This document shows, in pieces, positions 47,996-58,324 of a stretch of 64,000 nt of DNA (positions are counted from its first letter, which is position 1; each line of letters begins with the position of its first letter). This DNA comes from Comamonadaceae bacterium (GTDB taxonomy: Bacteria; Pseudomonadota; Gammaproteobacteria; Burkholderiales; Burkholderiaceae_C). Made by a program: the position numbers and the translations under genes. The stretch spans positions 49,597 through 113,596 of the forward strand of contig CANFWI010000004.1 of NCBI GenBank assembly GCA_947450675.1, in the 5' to 3' direction. The notes below the pieces were generated by a model. The model searched no databases. It had not been told where the DNA came from and saw only the letters and a list, made by a program, of their open reading frames with translations.

Positions 47996-49108
47996 TCAAA
48001 AAGCCTTGCCCACCCTCACCCGAAGAAACGATCCGGAAATCGCATTGGCTGCGGTGATCGTCTTCATGTAGGAGACATGGATGCTGACACCCAGCGGCTT
48101 GATCAAGGCCGTGAACAAAGCGCCGGCGCTGGTGTCATTGAACTTGCCGTATTTGTCGATCGAGTCCGGCTGGTATTGCTGCACATAAAGCAGGTGCGGG
48201 CCCACCGAGCCAAAGGAGGTCCGGTACAGCGCTGCCAAGTCAACGCCACCGAAGTTACCGCTGCGCACATCGGTGTCCTTGTTGCGGGTGTTGAACCCGA
48301 GGGACACTTTGGCGCCCAGACGCCAATCTGGCGTCGCGTTGTACGACAGGGTCAGGCCCGTGCGCAAGGTGTAGAAATTTCCGAATCCGATGTTGGGCGT
48401 GCTCAACGACTGGCTGTACTTGCCGGTGGGCAAGGCCAGCGTGAGCCCAGTGACCAGCAGCGTGTCAGCCGCCCGATAGACCCAAGATCCGGCTATTTCT
48501 GCATCACCCCAGCCCTGCACCACGCCCCCGGCGTCGCTCGCTCTGGCGGCCAATGTGGCTTCGTAACTGCTGTTCAAGTTGTTCTGGACCAGCCCATTGA
48601 CATAGGGACTTGGTCCGCTGGCGACGGGCACCGGACCGGTCAAGCGAACGTCTCTTTCTTGCCTGATCATGTAGGGCAGCGTGAAGGTGGCGATCAACCT
48701 GCCGCCGGCATAGTCAGGCTCTGTCAAGTAGCCCATGACCAGACTGGCTTGGGTCTGGGTCTGCTTGAGATCCGTCGTGACTTGAGACGTGTAATTGACG
48801 GCCACCGGCAGTGGCGCTCCTGTCGAGGGGTTGGTCGTGATGGTTTTGGACTCTGAAACAAGCAGTGGCTTGCCGTCACTGCCCGTCACTTTGTCGATCC
48901 TGGCGGCGGTGATCGCGGTGCTCCCGTACCAACCAGATTCACTCAGTGCCGCGCCGATTTCGCCGCCCAAATTGCCAGCCATCGGGAAGCGAAGCTTGTA
49001 ATCTTCCGCTGCAAAAGTGCTCCCGGTGCCGACCAGGGAACACAGGACGAAGAGGATTTCAGCGGCTTGGGCGCGTATGACGGTTGAAATAATCACGGGA
49101 GTGATCAT
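47996..49108 (-). CDS. Outer membrane transporter (MetA-pathway phenol degradation-like / SphA-like family)
   Basis: Repeated beta-strand pattern, DWRLGAKVSLGFNTRNKDTD, C-terminal LRVRVGKAF. Confidence 0.78.
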   Translation of the reverse strand: MITPVIISTVIRAQAAEILFVLCSLVGTGSTFAAEDYKLRFPMAGNLGGEIGAALSESGWYGSTAITAARIDKVTGSDGKPLLVSESKTITTNPSTGAPLPVAVNYTSQVTTDLKQTQTQASLVMGYLTEPDYAGGRLIATFTLPYMIRQERDVRLTGPVPVASGPSPYVNGLVQNNLNSSYEATLAARASDAGGVVQGWGDAEIAGSWVYRAADTLLVTGLTLALPTGKYSQSLSTPNIGFGNFYTLRTGLTLSYNATPDWRLGAKVSLGFNTRNKDTDVRSGNFGGVDLAALYRTSFGSVGPHLLYVQQYQPDSIDKYGKFNDTSAGALFTALIKPLGVSIHVSYMKTITAANAISGSFLRVRVGKAF

Positions 49109-49225
49109 CGCCTACTACGGACCCGCTCACTGCCAAAGCAAGCTTGAAACGCAAAAAAACTGTCAAAACCAAGGATATGACGTTGAAAATTCGATCGACG
49201 AAACACCCGGATCTGGGTCGGACAG

Positions 49226-49657
49226 TCAGTTCAAGCTGGAACCGTAGGGGGAAGTTGGCTCACCCATCTGCGCATCCAATTTCCCGTAAAACTGTCGCAT
49301 TTCCTCCATCGTCTGGGGCTTGGCAGGTGCGCCGGAGGAGGGATTTCTAGAAATATCGAACTTCACATCGGCCCGAATTTGGCTCTCTTTGGCACCATGG
49401 TCAAAGCCACCGTTGGCACTGTTAGCCCCACTGACCACACCACTTTGCTGTGCCGCTTTGAACAGGTGTTCTTTGTTCAGCCGGTATTGACGCATCAATC
49501 CGGCGATCTCCTTCAGCCCTCTGGCCACTTCCGCTTCGCGCGCCTTGGCCTTTTGCAACACCATCTCACGCTGCTTGGCCGCCGCGGCCAAGGTTTCTTC
49601 AGCGAGCTTTTGTTGCAAGTCAGCCATCTGCTGCTGCAGCGCTTCTATGGCGGTCAT
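49226..49657 (-). CDS. Hypothetical coiled-coil protein, weak H-NS-like N-terminus
   Basis: MTAIEALQQQMADLQQKLAEETLAAAAKQREMVLQKAKAREAEVARGLKEIAGLMRQYRL. Confidence 0.5.
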   Translation of the reverse strand: MTAIEALQQQMADLQQKLAEETLAAAAKQREMVLQKAKAREAEVARGLKEIAGLMRQYRLNKEHLFKAAQQSGVVSGANSANGGFDHGAKESQIRADVKFDISRNPSSGAPAKPQTMEEMRQFYGKLDAQMGEPTSPYGSSLN

Positions 49658-49859
49658 AGCGTTCTCCGGGGCAAAGTTGAAGGACCCATAGTCAGCTGAA
49701 TGCTTGACTTGAGTGGTTGGAATCGTAGCGATCCAACCCATGCCAAACACCACAAATCCCTTCAAAGACTCTCAATTACTCTCTTTTTTCACCGCTTCAG
49801 GTGATAAATTCCTGAGCACTGGCTTCAAGAGCGCAAGTTGCGTGGGCCGGGTTGAATTT

Positions 49860-51746
49860 ATGTTGCGTCTGGTTTTTTTCTTAGTCATCTCATTGTTGCA
49901 AATGCCAGGGTATGCGGCAGAGCTGGGCTATTCAGTCGCGCAGGCATATCACCGTGAAGCCGCGGCAGAGGTGTCGGTGGACACCGTGGCCGCACACCAC
50001 TTCACCCCCTACACAGGCCTGTTACGCCTCGGGTTTGAGCCTGACGCCGTCTGGGTCAAGTTGACCATGACGCCCTTGGAGGCCGAGACGACCGATTTTG
50101 TCGATGCGAGAAATCCGCTGGTGCTTCGTGTGGGCCCCTATTCGCTGGACCGGATTGAGGTGTATGAGTCCGTCGCCGGTCAATGGACAAGGCAGGTGGG
50201 CGGCGACCAGCAGGCAAAAAAATCCACTGTTTGTCCTGACGATTACCACTGCTTTGTCTTGAGCCAAGCGAGGTCGTCCACCAGCCCCATTTATCTGCGG
50301 GTGACCACTCAACAAGTGATGCTCATCGAAGCCGACATCTTGCGCGCAGACGCATTGACGACGGTGGTGGCCAAGCGTGTCAGCCAACTCACTTTTTCCA
50401 TGACGATGGCGGTTTTCTTACTCGCCCTCAGTTTAGTTTTGCTCGCCCTCGAACGTTCAATCCTGTTGCTCACGTACAGCGGCTTTCAATTGACGGTCGT
50501 CTTTTTTGTGATGACCAACATAGGCCAACTGGCACACTTTTTTCCGGGTTTTCAGCCAGCCAGCGTAGACAAAATAGGGTTCAGCATTTTTGTCATCAGG
50601 GTGGGCATGACCGCCCTGCTGGGGTGGGCACTGTTGGCTTCGCACCAGCCCTCGCGCGCTTACAAAAACATGGTCCTGGCGATGCTTGCACTTTGCATCA
50701 TCAACCTTGGCTTGATTTTTTCGGGGCATGCTCGAATTGCCTCCAAGCTCAATTTTTGCTTCTTCGTTATCAACCCGCTGGTCCAGATTTACGGCATCTT
50801 TTCGACCTCGAGCCTGTCCATCATGCGGCGCAAAATTTACGTTTTTTGCTATTGCGTCAACCTTGCTCTGATCGCTATGGGTTCTTTGTTCGTTTTTTCA
50901 AATATGTCGATCGTCGGCCCCGTTGGCTTCTTCAATAGCCTGACCGATTGGCGACTCAATGGTTTGGTCTACGGGTTGGTCTTGTTTTTGGTTGTTCTGA
51001 GCGAGCAGCACTTGAACAATACAGCCCGATTGGCTGAACTGGAAAAACTGCGTTCAAGAGCCGAACAGGCGCGGGCCAATGAAGACAAACTCAGCGAACG
51101 GCGTGCGCTGATCGATATGTTGACGCACGAGTTGAAAAATCCGTTGGGCACGATCCGCTTTGCGCTGGCGTCGATCAAGCGCCAGATCACGGGCGACAAC
51201 GACGCCCTGCAACGCATTCAGCGCATTGATGCGTCGGTGAACCGCATGGACGAGTTGATTGAACACGTCGCGCGCTCCAACAAGATTGAGCGCACGGACG
51301 TCGTGCCGCAACCCATGTCCATTCCTGCGAATGAATTTATTCAAGAATTGATTCAAGAATACCCAGACATCGATCGATTCAAGATCTCCATCCAAGAAGG
51401 CTCGGTCTTTAAAGCCGACCGGCAAATGCTGACCGTGATCTTAGAAAACCTCTTCAGCAACGCGCACAAATACGCCGCAGTTGACGAAAAAATAACCGCG
51501 ACAGTCACCACCGATACCGCGGCTGGCATGACTTGCTTTGAGATCAGCAATGCAGTTGCGCAAGACCAGGAACCCGATGAGTCGCGTTTGTTCGAGCGGT
51601 ATTACCGCCACCCCAGCGTACAGAGCCAACCGGGCATGGGAATTGGTTTGAGTTTGGTGCAGTCCGCCGCGCAAAAAATAGGAGCCAACGTGCTTTACCG
51701 AAAAGAAAATTCACGCGTTATTTTTACAGTCAGGATACCGAATTGA
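49860..51746 (+). CDS. Sensor histidine kinase with 7TMR-DISM sensory region
   Basis: Signal + extracellular 7TMR-DISMED2-like region, multiple TMs, HisKA (LIDMLTHELKNPLGTIRFAL), HATPase (PGMGIGLSLVQSAA). Confidence 0.9.
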   Translation: MLRLVFFLVISLLQMPGYAAELGYSVAQAYHREAAAEVSVDTVAAHHFTPYTGLLRLGFEPDAVWVKLTMTPLEAETTDFVDARNPLVLRVGPYSLDRIEVYESVAGQWTRQVGGDQQAKKSTVCPDDYHCFVLSQARSSTSPIYLRVTTQQVMLIEADILRADALTTVVAKRVSQLTFSMTMAVFLLALSLVLLALERSILLLTYSGFQLTVVFFVMTNIGQLAHFFPGFQPASVDKIGFSIFVIRVGMTALLGWALLASHQPSRAYKNMVLAMLALCIINLGLIFSGHARIASKLNFCFFVINPLVQIYGIFSTSSLSIMRRKIYVFCYCVNLALIAMGSLFVFSNMSIVGPVGFFNSLTDWRLNGLVYGLVLFLVVLSEQHLNNTARLAELEKLRSRAEQARANEDKLSERRALIDMLTHELKNPLGTIRFALASIKRQITGDNDALQRIQRIDASVNRMDELIEHVARSNKIERTDVVPQPMSIPANEFIQELIQEYPDIDRFKISIQEGSVFKADRQMLTVILENLFSNAHKYAAVDEKITATVTTDTAAGMTCFEISNAVAQDQEPDESRLFERYYRHPSVQSQPGMGIGLSLVQSAAQKIGANVLYRKENSRVIFTVRIPN

Positions 51747-51748
51747 TC

Positions 51749-52483
51749 ATGTCCCAACTGCTCCATGCCAAAGACGCGTCACAGACTTTGGTCGTCGCTT
51801 TGGTCGAAGACGATCGCTTGCTGCGCGAAGAGATCGTCATTCACTTGTCGGCCACGGGCTTCATCGTGCATGCCGTCAACAGCGCGTCGGCCTTGGATGA
51901 CCTGCTGGCACGCGAAGCAGTTGACCTTTTCATCATCGACCTGAACTTGCCCGGCGAAAGCGGCTTGAGCCTGTGCCGGCGGCTCAGGCAGACCCTCCCC
52001 TCTGCTGGCATTGTGATCATGACGGCGCGGGTCGCGCTGCAAGACCGCATCTCCGGCTATCAGAACGGTGGGGCTGACATTTATCTGACCAAGCCAATCG
52101 CGCCCGATGAACTGGTGCTGGTGCTGTTGAGCCTAGGACGCCGGGTTAAAAAAATCATGCCCCAGAATGAATGGGCGCTGAACTTGCAGGATCGCACCTT
52201 GTCGGGGCCACAGCCCGGGCAAAAACTCAGGCTGACACACCGCGAGAAATCACTCTTGCTCGCTCTGATTCAGGCCAAAGACAATACCTTGTCGTCGGGC
52301 GTTTTGTGCGACCTGTATGGCAACGACGAGACCGATGATTTGATGAGCAAACACGCGCTCGAAGAATTGGTCGCCCGCTTGCGCAAAAAATTCAAAGCGG
52401 TGCAACTTGAAGGCGATGAAGCGGCGATCAAATCAGTCTGGGGGGTTGGCTACGAATTGTGTCTGCCCATCCATCTGATGTAG
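51749..52483 (+). CDS. OmpR-type response regulator
   Basis: VALVEDDRLLREEIVIHLSATGF...LFIIDLNLPGESGLSL...YLTKPIAPDEL; C-terminal winged helix; overlaps kinase gene. Confidence 0.9.
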   Translation: MSQLLHAKDASQTLVVALVEDDRLLREEIVIHLSATGFIVHAVNSASALDDLLAREAVDLFIIDLNLPGESGLSLCRRLRQTLPSAGIVIMTARVALQDRISGYQNGGADIYLTKPIAPDELVLVLLSLGRRVKKIMPQNEWALNLQDRTLSGPQPGQKLRLTHREKSLLLALIQAKDNTLSSGVLCDLYGNDETDDLMSKHALEELVARLRKKFKAVQLEGDEAAIKSVWGVGYELCLPIHLM

Positions 52484-52543
52484 CGACTTTGTCAGGTGTA
52501 GCCCTGATGTAGAAGACGCCCGTTTGGCTCATAATATTTTGCT

Positions 52544-53545
52544 ATGACTAAGCCACAACTTCCGGAGATTTCCATGCAACGCCGACACCTCCTGCAATCT
52601 GCCGCTGCGCTGGCTGTCCCTTTGTTAGGCGTGCACGCCAGTGTTCATGCGCAAAGTTTCCCGACGCGGGCTATCAAACTCGTCATCGCCTTTCCGGCTG
52701 GCGGACCAACCGACATCACGATGCGGGTACTGGCCGACAACGCCTCCAAAATTCTGGGCCAGCCGGTGATTGTTGAGAACAAACCCGGTGCCGGCGGCAC
52801 GCTTCCCGCCTTGCAGCTGCAATCAGCCGCTGCCGATGGCTACACCGTGGGGCAGATTCCTTTGGGCGTGTTTCGCCTGCCCTACACTACCAAAATCAAC
52901 TGGGACCCGGTCAAAGACATCAGCTACGTGCTCAACGTGACCGGCTATGCCTTCGGCGTGGTCGTGCCGACGGACTCGCCCCTCAAGACCTGGGCCGATT
53001 TTGTGGCTTGGGCCAAGGCCAATCCTGGCAAGCTGAGCTACGGCTCAACCGGCACCATGACCAGCCCGCACCTGACCATGGAATTGATTGCACAAAAACT
53101 GGGGCTAGACCTGCTGCATGTTCCCTACAAGGGCAGCGCCGACCTGATGCAGTCGATCATGGGCAACAACATCATGGCCGCAGCCGACTCCACCGGCTTT
53201 GCGCCACAGGTGCAAGCCGGCAAGCTGCGCGTCCTCAACACCTGGGGTGCGGAACGCTTGGCCAAGTTTCCCGATGCGCCAACGCTCAAGGAACTTGGCA
53301 TCGACATCGTGCAGAACTCGCCGTTTGGCATTGGCGCGCCCAAGGGCACGTCGCCCGAAGTGGTCAAGCGGCTGCACGACGCCTTCAAGCAGGCGATGGA
53401 GCAAGACAACTACAAAACCGCGCTGGCCCGCTATGACATGGTGCCGATCTACATGAACAGCGCTGCCTACACGCGGTTCGCCCAAGAGACCTTCATGCGC
53501 GAAAAAGCGTTGGTCGAAAAACTCGGCTTGGCCAAGCCGGTTTGA
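52544..53545 (+). CDS. Bug-family substrate-binding protein
   Basis: FPTRAIKLVIAFPAGGPTDITMRVLADNASKILGQPVIVENKPGAGGTL. Confidence 0.93.
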   Translation: MTKPQLPEISMQRRHLLQSAAALAVPLLGVHASVHAQSFPTRAIKLVIAFPAGGPTDITMRVLADNASKILGQPVIVENKPGAGGTLPALQLQSAAADGYTVGQIPLGVFRLPYTTKINWDPVKDISYVLNVTGYAFGVVVPTDSPLKTWADFVAWAKANPGKLSYGSTGTMTSPHLTMELIAQKLGLDLLHVPYKGSADLMQSIMGNNIMAAADSTGFAPQVQAGKLRVLNTWGAERLAKFPDAPTLKELGIDIVQNSPFGIGAPKGTSPEVVKRLHDAFKQAMEQDNYKTALARYDMVPIYMNSAAYTRFAQETFMREKALVEKLGLAKPV

Positions 53546-53572
53546 ACCGGCACGCGGCTCGCTAGCGAGTCA

Positions 53573-54781
53573 TCAAAGCACGCCAAGTGCTTTGAGTTCA
53601 GCCAAGCGTTCGTCGTCCAGCCCCAGCATGCCCGTCAAAATTTCGCGCGTGCCTTCGCCCAGTTCGGGCGGTGCATGGCGCACCGGCAGGCGCTCACCGT
53701 CCAGCCGGTAAGGCGGCGCCATCACATGGGTGCTGCCAGCCACCGAATGGGGTTGCTGCGTCACCAGACCACCGCGCACCGCGCGCTCAGAGGTCAGGGC
53801 TTCATGCAGGCCCAGCACTTCGCCACACGGAATACCAGCGGCCTTGAGACGTTGCAACAGCAGATGGCGAGGGCGGCAGCTCAGTTCGCGCTGGATCTCG
53901 ACCATCAGCGCATCGCGATGGGTGCCGCGCCCGAGGTTGTTCTTGAAGCGATCGTCATCGGCGAGGTCGGGCCGATCAATCACGGACCGACAAAAACGTT
54001 CAAACTGGGCGTTGTTGCCCACGGTGATGACCAGCGGGCCGTCCTCGGCGTCGAACACGCCGTAAGGCACGATGGACGGATGCGCATTACCGTAGCGCGG
54101 CGGGTCTTTTTGCATCAGCATGGCTTCCAGCCCGTAGTAGGCTGAAATCATGAGGCCGCAGTCGAACAGCGCCATTTCAATGTGGCGGCCGCGTCCGGTT
54201 TTTTGGCGCTCAAACAAAGCCGCCAAAACAGCTTGAGCCGCATACATGCCGGTGAACATGTCCACCGCGGCCACGCCGAATTTGAGCGGCGGCTGATCGG
54301 CCTTGCCATTGATCGCCATCAGGCCGGCTTCGCCCTGCACCACCAAGTCGTAGCCGGGACGGGTGGCCTCGGGCCCGCTGCTGTCGTAGCCCGTGACCGA
54401 GCAATAAATGATGTCGGGCCGAACGGCCTTGATCTGCGCGTACCCGAGTCCCATTTTTTCGGCCCCGCCGAACTTGAAGTTCTGGATCACCACGTCGCAC
54501 TGACGCGCCAAGTCCAGCACGATCTGCACCGCCTCGGGCTTTTGCAGGTCCAGCGTGATGGAGCGCTTGTTGCGGTTCATGCTGTTGAAGTAGGCGGTTT
54601 CGGTTTTGCCCACCCGCAAACCCCAGTCACGGGTGTCGTCGCCGCGCTCGGGGTGTTCGACCTTGATGACCTCGGCGCCAAAGTCGCCCAGCACCATGCC
54701 GCACAAAGGCCCGGCCAGCACGCGGGACAGGTCAAGCACGCGAATACCGGCCAGCGGCAGTGAAGCATTAAGTTGTGTCAT
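53573..54781 (-). CDS. CaiB/BaiF family CoA-transferase
   Basis: LAGIRVLDLSRVLAGPLCGMVLGDFGAEVIKVEHPERGDDTRDWG...NRNKRSITLDLQKPE. Confidence 0.93.
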   Translation of the reverse strand: MTQLNASLPLAGIRVLDLSRVLAGPLCGMVLGDFGAEVIKVEHPERGDDTRDWGLRVGKTETAYFNSMNRNKRSITLDLQKPEAVQIVLDLARQCDVVIQNFKFGGAEKMGLGYAQIKAVRPDIIYCSVTGYDSSGPEATRPGYDLVVQGEAGLMAINGKADQPPLKFGVAAVDMFTGMYAAQAVLAALFERQKTGRGRHIEMALFDCGLMISAYYGLEAMLMQKDPPRYGNAHPSIVPYGVFDAEDGPLVITVGNNAQFERFCRSVIDRPDLADDDRFKNNLGRGTHRDALMVEIQRELSCRPRHLLLQRLKAAGIPCGEVLGLHEALTSERAVRGGLVTQQPHSVAGSTHVMAPPYRLDGERLPVRHAPPELGEGTREILTGMLGLDDERLAELKALGVL

Positions 54782-54794
54782 GCAGCTTTTTTCT

Positions 54795-55793
54795 TCAGTC
54801 CAGCGTGATGCCAGCCTTGGTGATGATGGCACCCCACTTGCGGGATTCACTGTCAATGAAAGCCTTGAATTTTGCCGACGAACCGCCGCCGATGATCAGC
54901 CCCTGCTTGGCCATGGTCTGACGAAAGGCCGGGTCAGCCATGGCGGCATTGACGTCGGCGTTGATGCGGTTGACGATGGCAGCGCTGGTGCCTGCCGGTG
55001 CAAACAGGCCGTTCCATGCGAGTGCATCAAAACCGGGAAATCCGGCCTCAGCCACGGTCGGCAGCTCAGGCCGTGCAGCCAGCCGCTGCGGGCTGGTGAC
55101 AGCCAACAACTTCAGACGTCCCCCCTGCACCAGCGCCAGCAAGGCGGGCTCCACCGTCAGCAGGGCTTGGGTTTCCCCTTGCGCTACCGACAATGCCGCA
55201 GGTGGCGAACCATTGAAGGGCACATGCGTGGCCTCAAAACCGGCCGTGCTTTTCAACAACTCCATCGACAAGTGCGACGAACTGCCCAAGCCCACCGAGG
55301 CGTAGCTGACCTTGTCACCCTGCGACTTGGCCCAGGTCAAAAACTCGCGCAGGTTGTTGGCCGGGTGATTGGCCGGCACCGCCAGCACGTTGGGCTGAGA
55401 GGTGGTCAAGATGATGGGCTGCAAATCCCTGGCTGGGTCGTAGGCCATCTTCTTAAACATAAACGGGCCGAAGGCGATCGGGCCATTGAAACCGATGCCC
55501 AGCGTGTAGCCGTCTGGCGCAGCCTTGGCCACGGCGTCCATGCCGATGGTGCCGCCAGCGCCCGGCTTGTTTTCCACAATCAGCGGCTGACCCCAGCGGG
55601 CCTTCAGCGACTCGCCCATGCTGCGAACGATGACGTCCAACGAACTACCGGCAGGTGCCGGCACGATCATCCGAACAGGCTTGTCGGGCCAGCTTTGCGC
55701 GGCGGCTGGCAAGGCCATCGCGCCCAATGCGAAAAAGCTCAGCGTCGCAGCAGCGACTTTAGACAGTTGTCGTCTTGAAATCAGAATTTTCAT
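54795..55793 (-). CDS. Bug-family substrate-binding protein
   Basis: WPDKPVRMIVPAPAGSSLDVIVRSMGESLKARWGQPLIVENKPGAGGTIGMD. Confidence 0.93.
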   Translation of the reverse strand: MKILISRRQLSKVAAATLSFFALGAMALPAAAQSWPDKPVRMIVPAPAGSSLDVIVRSMGESLKARWGQPLIVENKPGAGGTIGMDAVAKAAPDGYTLGIGFNGPIAFGPFMFKKMAYDPARDLQPIILTTSQPNVLAVPANHPANNLREFLTWAKSQGDKVSYASVGLGSSSHLSMELLKSTAGFEATHVPFNGSPPAALSVAQGETQALLTVEPALLALVQGGRLKLLAVTSPQRLAARPELPTVAEAGFPGFDALAWNGLFAPAGTSAAIVNRINADVNAAMADPAFRQTMAKQGLIIGGGSSAKFKAFIDSESRKWGAIITKAGITLD

Positions 55794-55845
55794 GCGGGGT
55801 CTCCAACGTTATCAATATTATTTCCGTAGCTTCGGCAGCCTCGCA

Positions 55846-57102
55846 TCATAGGATGGCGTTCTGACTGATCAAGATGCGCCGAACCGCAGCGGTGTCTGGG
55901 GCTTGTCCATTGACGTGCAGTGCCGCAGAAATACCGGCGGCGTGACCCGTTGCAAAAGCCGTTCCCATCACACGGACCGACCCATAAGCTGTCGCATCGC
56001 AGCCGATGACGCGACCAGCCAGCCGCAAATTAGCCAGCCCTTGAGCCTCCAGCGCCGAATGCGGAATGTCAAAAAAGCCGTCGCCGCCGATGGCCATGTA
56101 ACGAACCCGGCCCGGGGCATCGTGGACCTCCATCGGCCAACTGGCGCGGGCAATACCGTCACTGCGGCGACGACCCTGCAAGCCATCGTCCATCGTGACG
56201 TCGCCACAAGAGAATGGGCGGCGGGTTTCTCGAATCCCGATTTGCGGTCCGGTGGACATCAAGTAGGCGCGCTCAAAGCCAGGGAGCTTTTTCAGCACCG
56301 CCAAATAGCAATGCGCACGTTCCCTGGCCATCATTTCAACTCTAGACAGGTCGGGCCCGGACAGGCCGTCAGTGAGCAAATCAATCACCATCCACCAAAC
56401 GTCATGGGTATGAGGCAGACGCATTAAGAAGCCACCATCTGGCCGCGGAATCTTCAGCGTCGCGTGCAGGTTGTGCGCTTCAATCAGTTCGCACAGGCGC
56501 TCACGGTCAAAACGAACGTCAGACGGCACACCACCCACGCGCAAGGGCATCGACGCCGGTTGAAGTTGCGCACCCGGCCCACCCGCTTGGCTCAAAGGCA
56601 CTTGCGCGTGAGTGGACAGCGTCGCTTCGCCACTGGCGTCTACAAAACAAGCGGCTTCAATGTCCCGCATACCGCGATGGTCGGCCACCGTCAACGCCTG
56701 CAAATGCTCGCCGCTGCGATGTGCGCCAACCAAAAAACTGTGCAAACTCAACTCTACTTTGGCGGCTAACACGAGTCGGTCAAAAGCCAACTTCACGGCT
56801 TCCGGCTCAAGCGCCACGATCCAGCCGTTTTTTGACTTCTGGGCTGCGGTGTCGAAACCCAGCGTGTTGAGCTCGGCCAAGAGGTCCATACCGACCCCGG
56901 CAACACTGCGCACAGGCGTGTCGGTGCTGACAAAAAATCCGCAATAGGCCAGCACTTGGGCGTTGGTGGCTGCGCCCCCCAGAAAGCCGTAGCGCTCTAC
57001 GAGCAATGTTCGGGCACCCAAGCGAGCGGCGCCTACAGCGGCGGCAGATCCTGCCGCGCCGCCGCCCACCACCACGACGTCATAACGTTCAGGGCCCGTC
57101 AT
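55846..57102 (-). CDS. FAD-dependent oxidoreductase
   Basis: YDVVVVGGGAAGSAAAVGAARLGARTLLVERYGFLGGAATNAQVLAYCGFF. Confidence 0.9.
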   Translation of the reverse strand: MTGPERYDVVVVGGGAAGSAAAVGAARLGARTLLVERYGFLGGAATNAQVLAYCGFFVSTDTPVRSVAGVGMDLLAELNTLGFDTAAQKSKNGWIVALEPEAVKLAFDRLVLAAKVELSLHSFLVGAHRSGEHLQALTVADHRGMRDIEAACFVDASGEATLSTHAQVPLSQAGGPGAQLQPASMPLRVGGVPSDVRFDRERLCELIEAHNLHATLKIPRPDGGFLMRLPHTHDVWWMVIDLLTDGLSGPDLSRVEMMARERAHCYLAVLKKLPGFERAYLMSTGPQIGIRETRRPFSCGDVTMDDGLQGRRRSDGIARASWPMEVHDAPGRVRYMAIGGDGFFDIPHSALEAQGLANLRLAGRVIGCDATAYGSVRVMGTAFATGHAAGISAALHVNGQAPDTAAVRRILISQNAIL

Positions 57103-57277
57103 CAGCTTAGAGCCTTAGGCATCACAGCCATGAAGTCACGGAGGAGTTCGAGTTGGGTATTACGAATGAGCATATTAAAGACTGTCATTTGAAGTTCTAG
57201 GGCTGCGCCACAGGAGTGTAGGCAGGGGATAAACGCATTGCAAATACCCTCTGCGGTGCTACCTATAATTTCAAGTT

Positions 57278-58189
57278 ATGCCCACATCAAATATCACAGA
57301 ACGACAAATTCAGGTGTTTCGTGCGGTCATGATCACCGGTTCACTGAGTGCTGCAGCACGCCAGTTGTACGTTTCGCAGCCCGGTCTGAGCGTGACCCTC
57401 AAACGCTTTGAAGTCCTGCTTGGAACACCGATGTTTGAACGCATCAGCGGTCGGCTTGCGCCGACGGAAGAAGCCCGCCAGATATTTGAGAAGATTGAAC
57501 GTGTCTATGGGCAGTTTGATCAGTTGGTCGACGCCATCAAGGGGATCGTCCGTGGTGAAGGTGCAACCTTTCGTTTTGGCACGACCCCCAGTGTTGGCGT
57601 TCGCCTGGTACCCAAGGCACTGAAAATATTGCGCGCAAACAACGCTGACCGCATCGATTACTGCGATTTTTTATCCCAAAAAGACATCCGCGACTACCTC
57701 TGGTTTGAACGTGGTGCGTGCGTCGCAACTATCGCCAAGATTGAAGACCCAACCCTCGGCTTTAGCGTGGTGGCGACTGGCCGCTTGGTGTGCTTGTTGC
57801 CGCGCAGGCACCGATTGGCCAATCAGGACGAAGTCTCACCGCATGACCTGGCTCGCGAAACATTGATTTCCTTTGAGCCCGGCATGACACATGGCCGCCT
57901 GATCGAATCAACCTACAAACGCGCCGGAGCTGACCGCAAGGTCCACATATTTGTACGTTCGGTTGAATCGGCGATCTCCTTTGTGGTCGAAGGCCTCGGT
58001 GTGGCCATCGTCGACGAATTCGCGGCCATCGACTGCAATAAGCTCGGACTCGTCGCTGTGCCCATGGCCCATAGCGTCGAGGTTCCTGTCTATGTTTATT
58101 GGTCCAAACTGCACCCACGGCCTCGCAGCGTAGTCGAGTTCATTGATGCGTTGAGCGTTTGCAGCCAAGCCAAGACGATGGCGCCTTGA
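57278..58189 (+). CDS. LysR-family transcriptional regulator
   Basis: [55 protein letters not shown]. Confidence 0.93.
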   Translation: MPTSNITERQIQVFRAVMITGSLSAAARQLYVSQPGLSVTLKRFEVLLGTPMFERISGRLAPTEEARQIFEKIERVYGQFDQLVDAIKGIVRGEGATFRFGTTPSVGVRLVPKALKILRANNADRIDYCDFLSQKDIRDYLWFERGACVATIAKIEDPTLGFSVVATGRLVCLLPRRHRLANQDEVSPHDLARETLISFEPGMTHGRLIESTYKRAGADRKVHIFVRSVESAISFVVEGLGVAIVDEFAAIDCNKLGLVAVPMAHSVEVPVYVYWSKLHPRPRSVVEFIDALSVCSQAKTMAP

Positions 58190-58324
58190 CAGCCTGCAAG
58201 GGAAAAATATGGCCGGGCTGAATCAGGTCGTCGGGCTTGGCGTTGGGCGCCACCGCAGCCTGCACCGTGCGGGACCGGTCGGCACCAGATCACCCTCGTT
58301 TTCCCGGTCTCCAACAGATGACAT
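58188..58324 (-). pseudogene. Remnant of ribB-like 3,4-dihydroxy-2-butanone-4-phosphate synthase
   Basis: Reverse strand: [11 protein letters not shown] in one frame, then [31 protein letters not shown] in another; both match RibB signatures, intervening region missing. Confidence 0.72.

Noticed and set aside
53524-53539. Palindrome CGGCTTGGCCAAGCCG at the 3' end of a Bug gene plus CTCGCTAGCGAG just after
   Set aside because: May aid termination between convergent genes but no T-tract was seen; too weak to call a terminator
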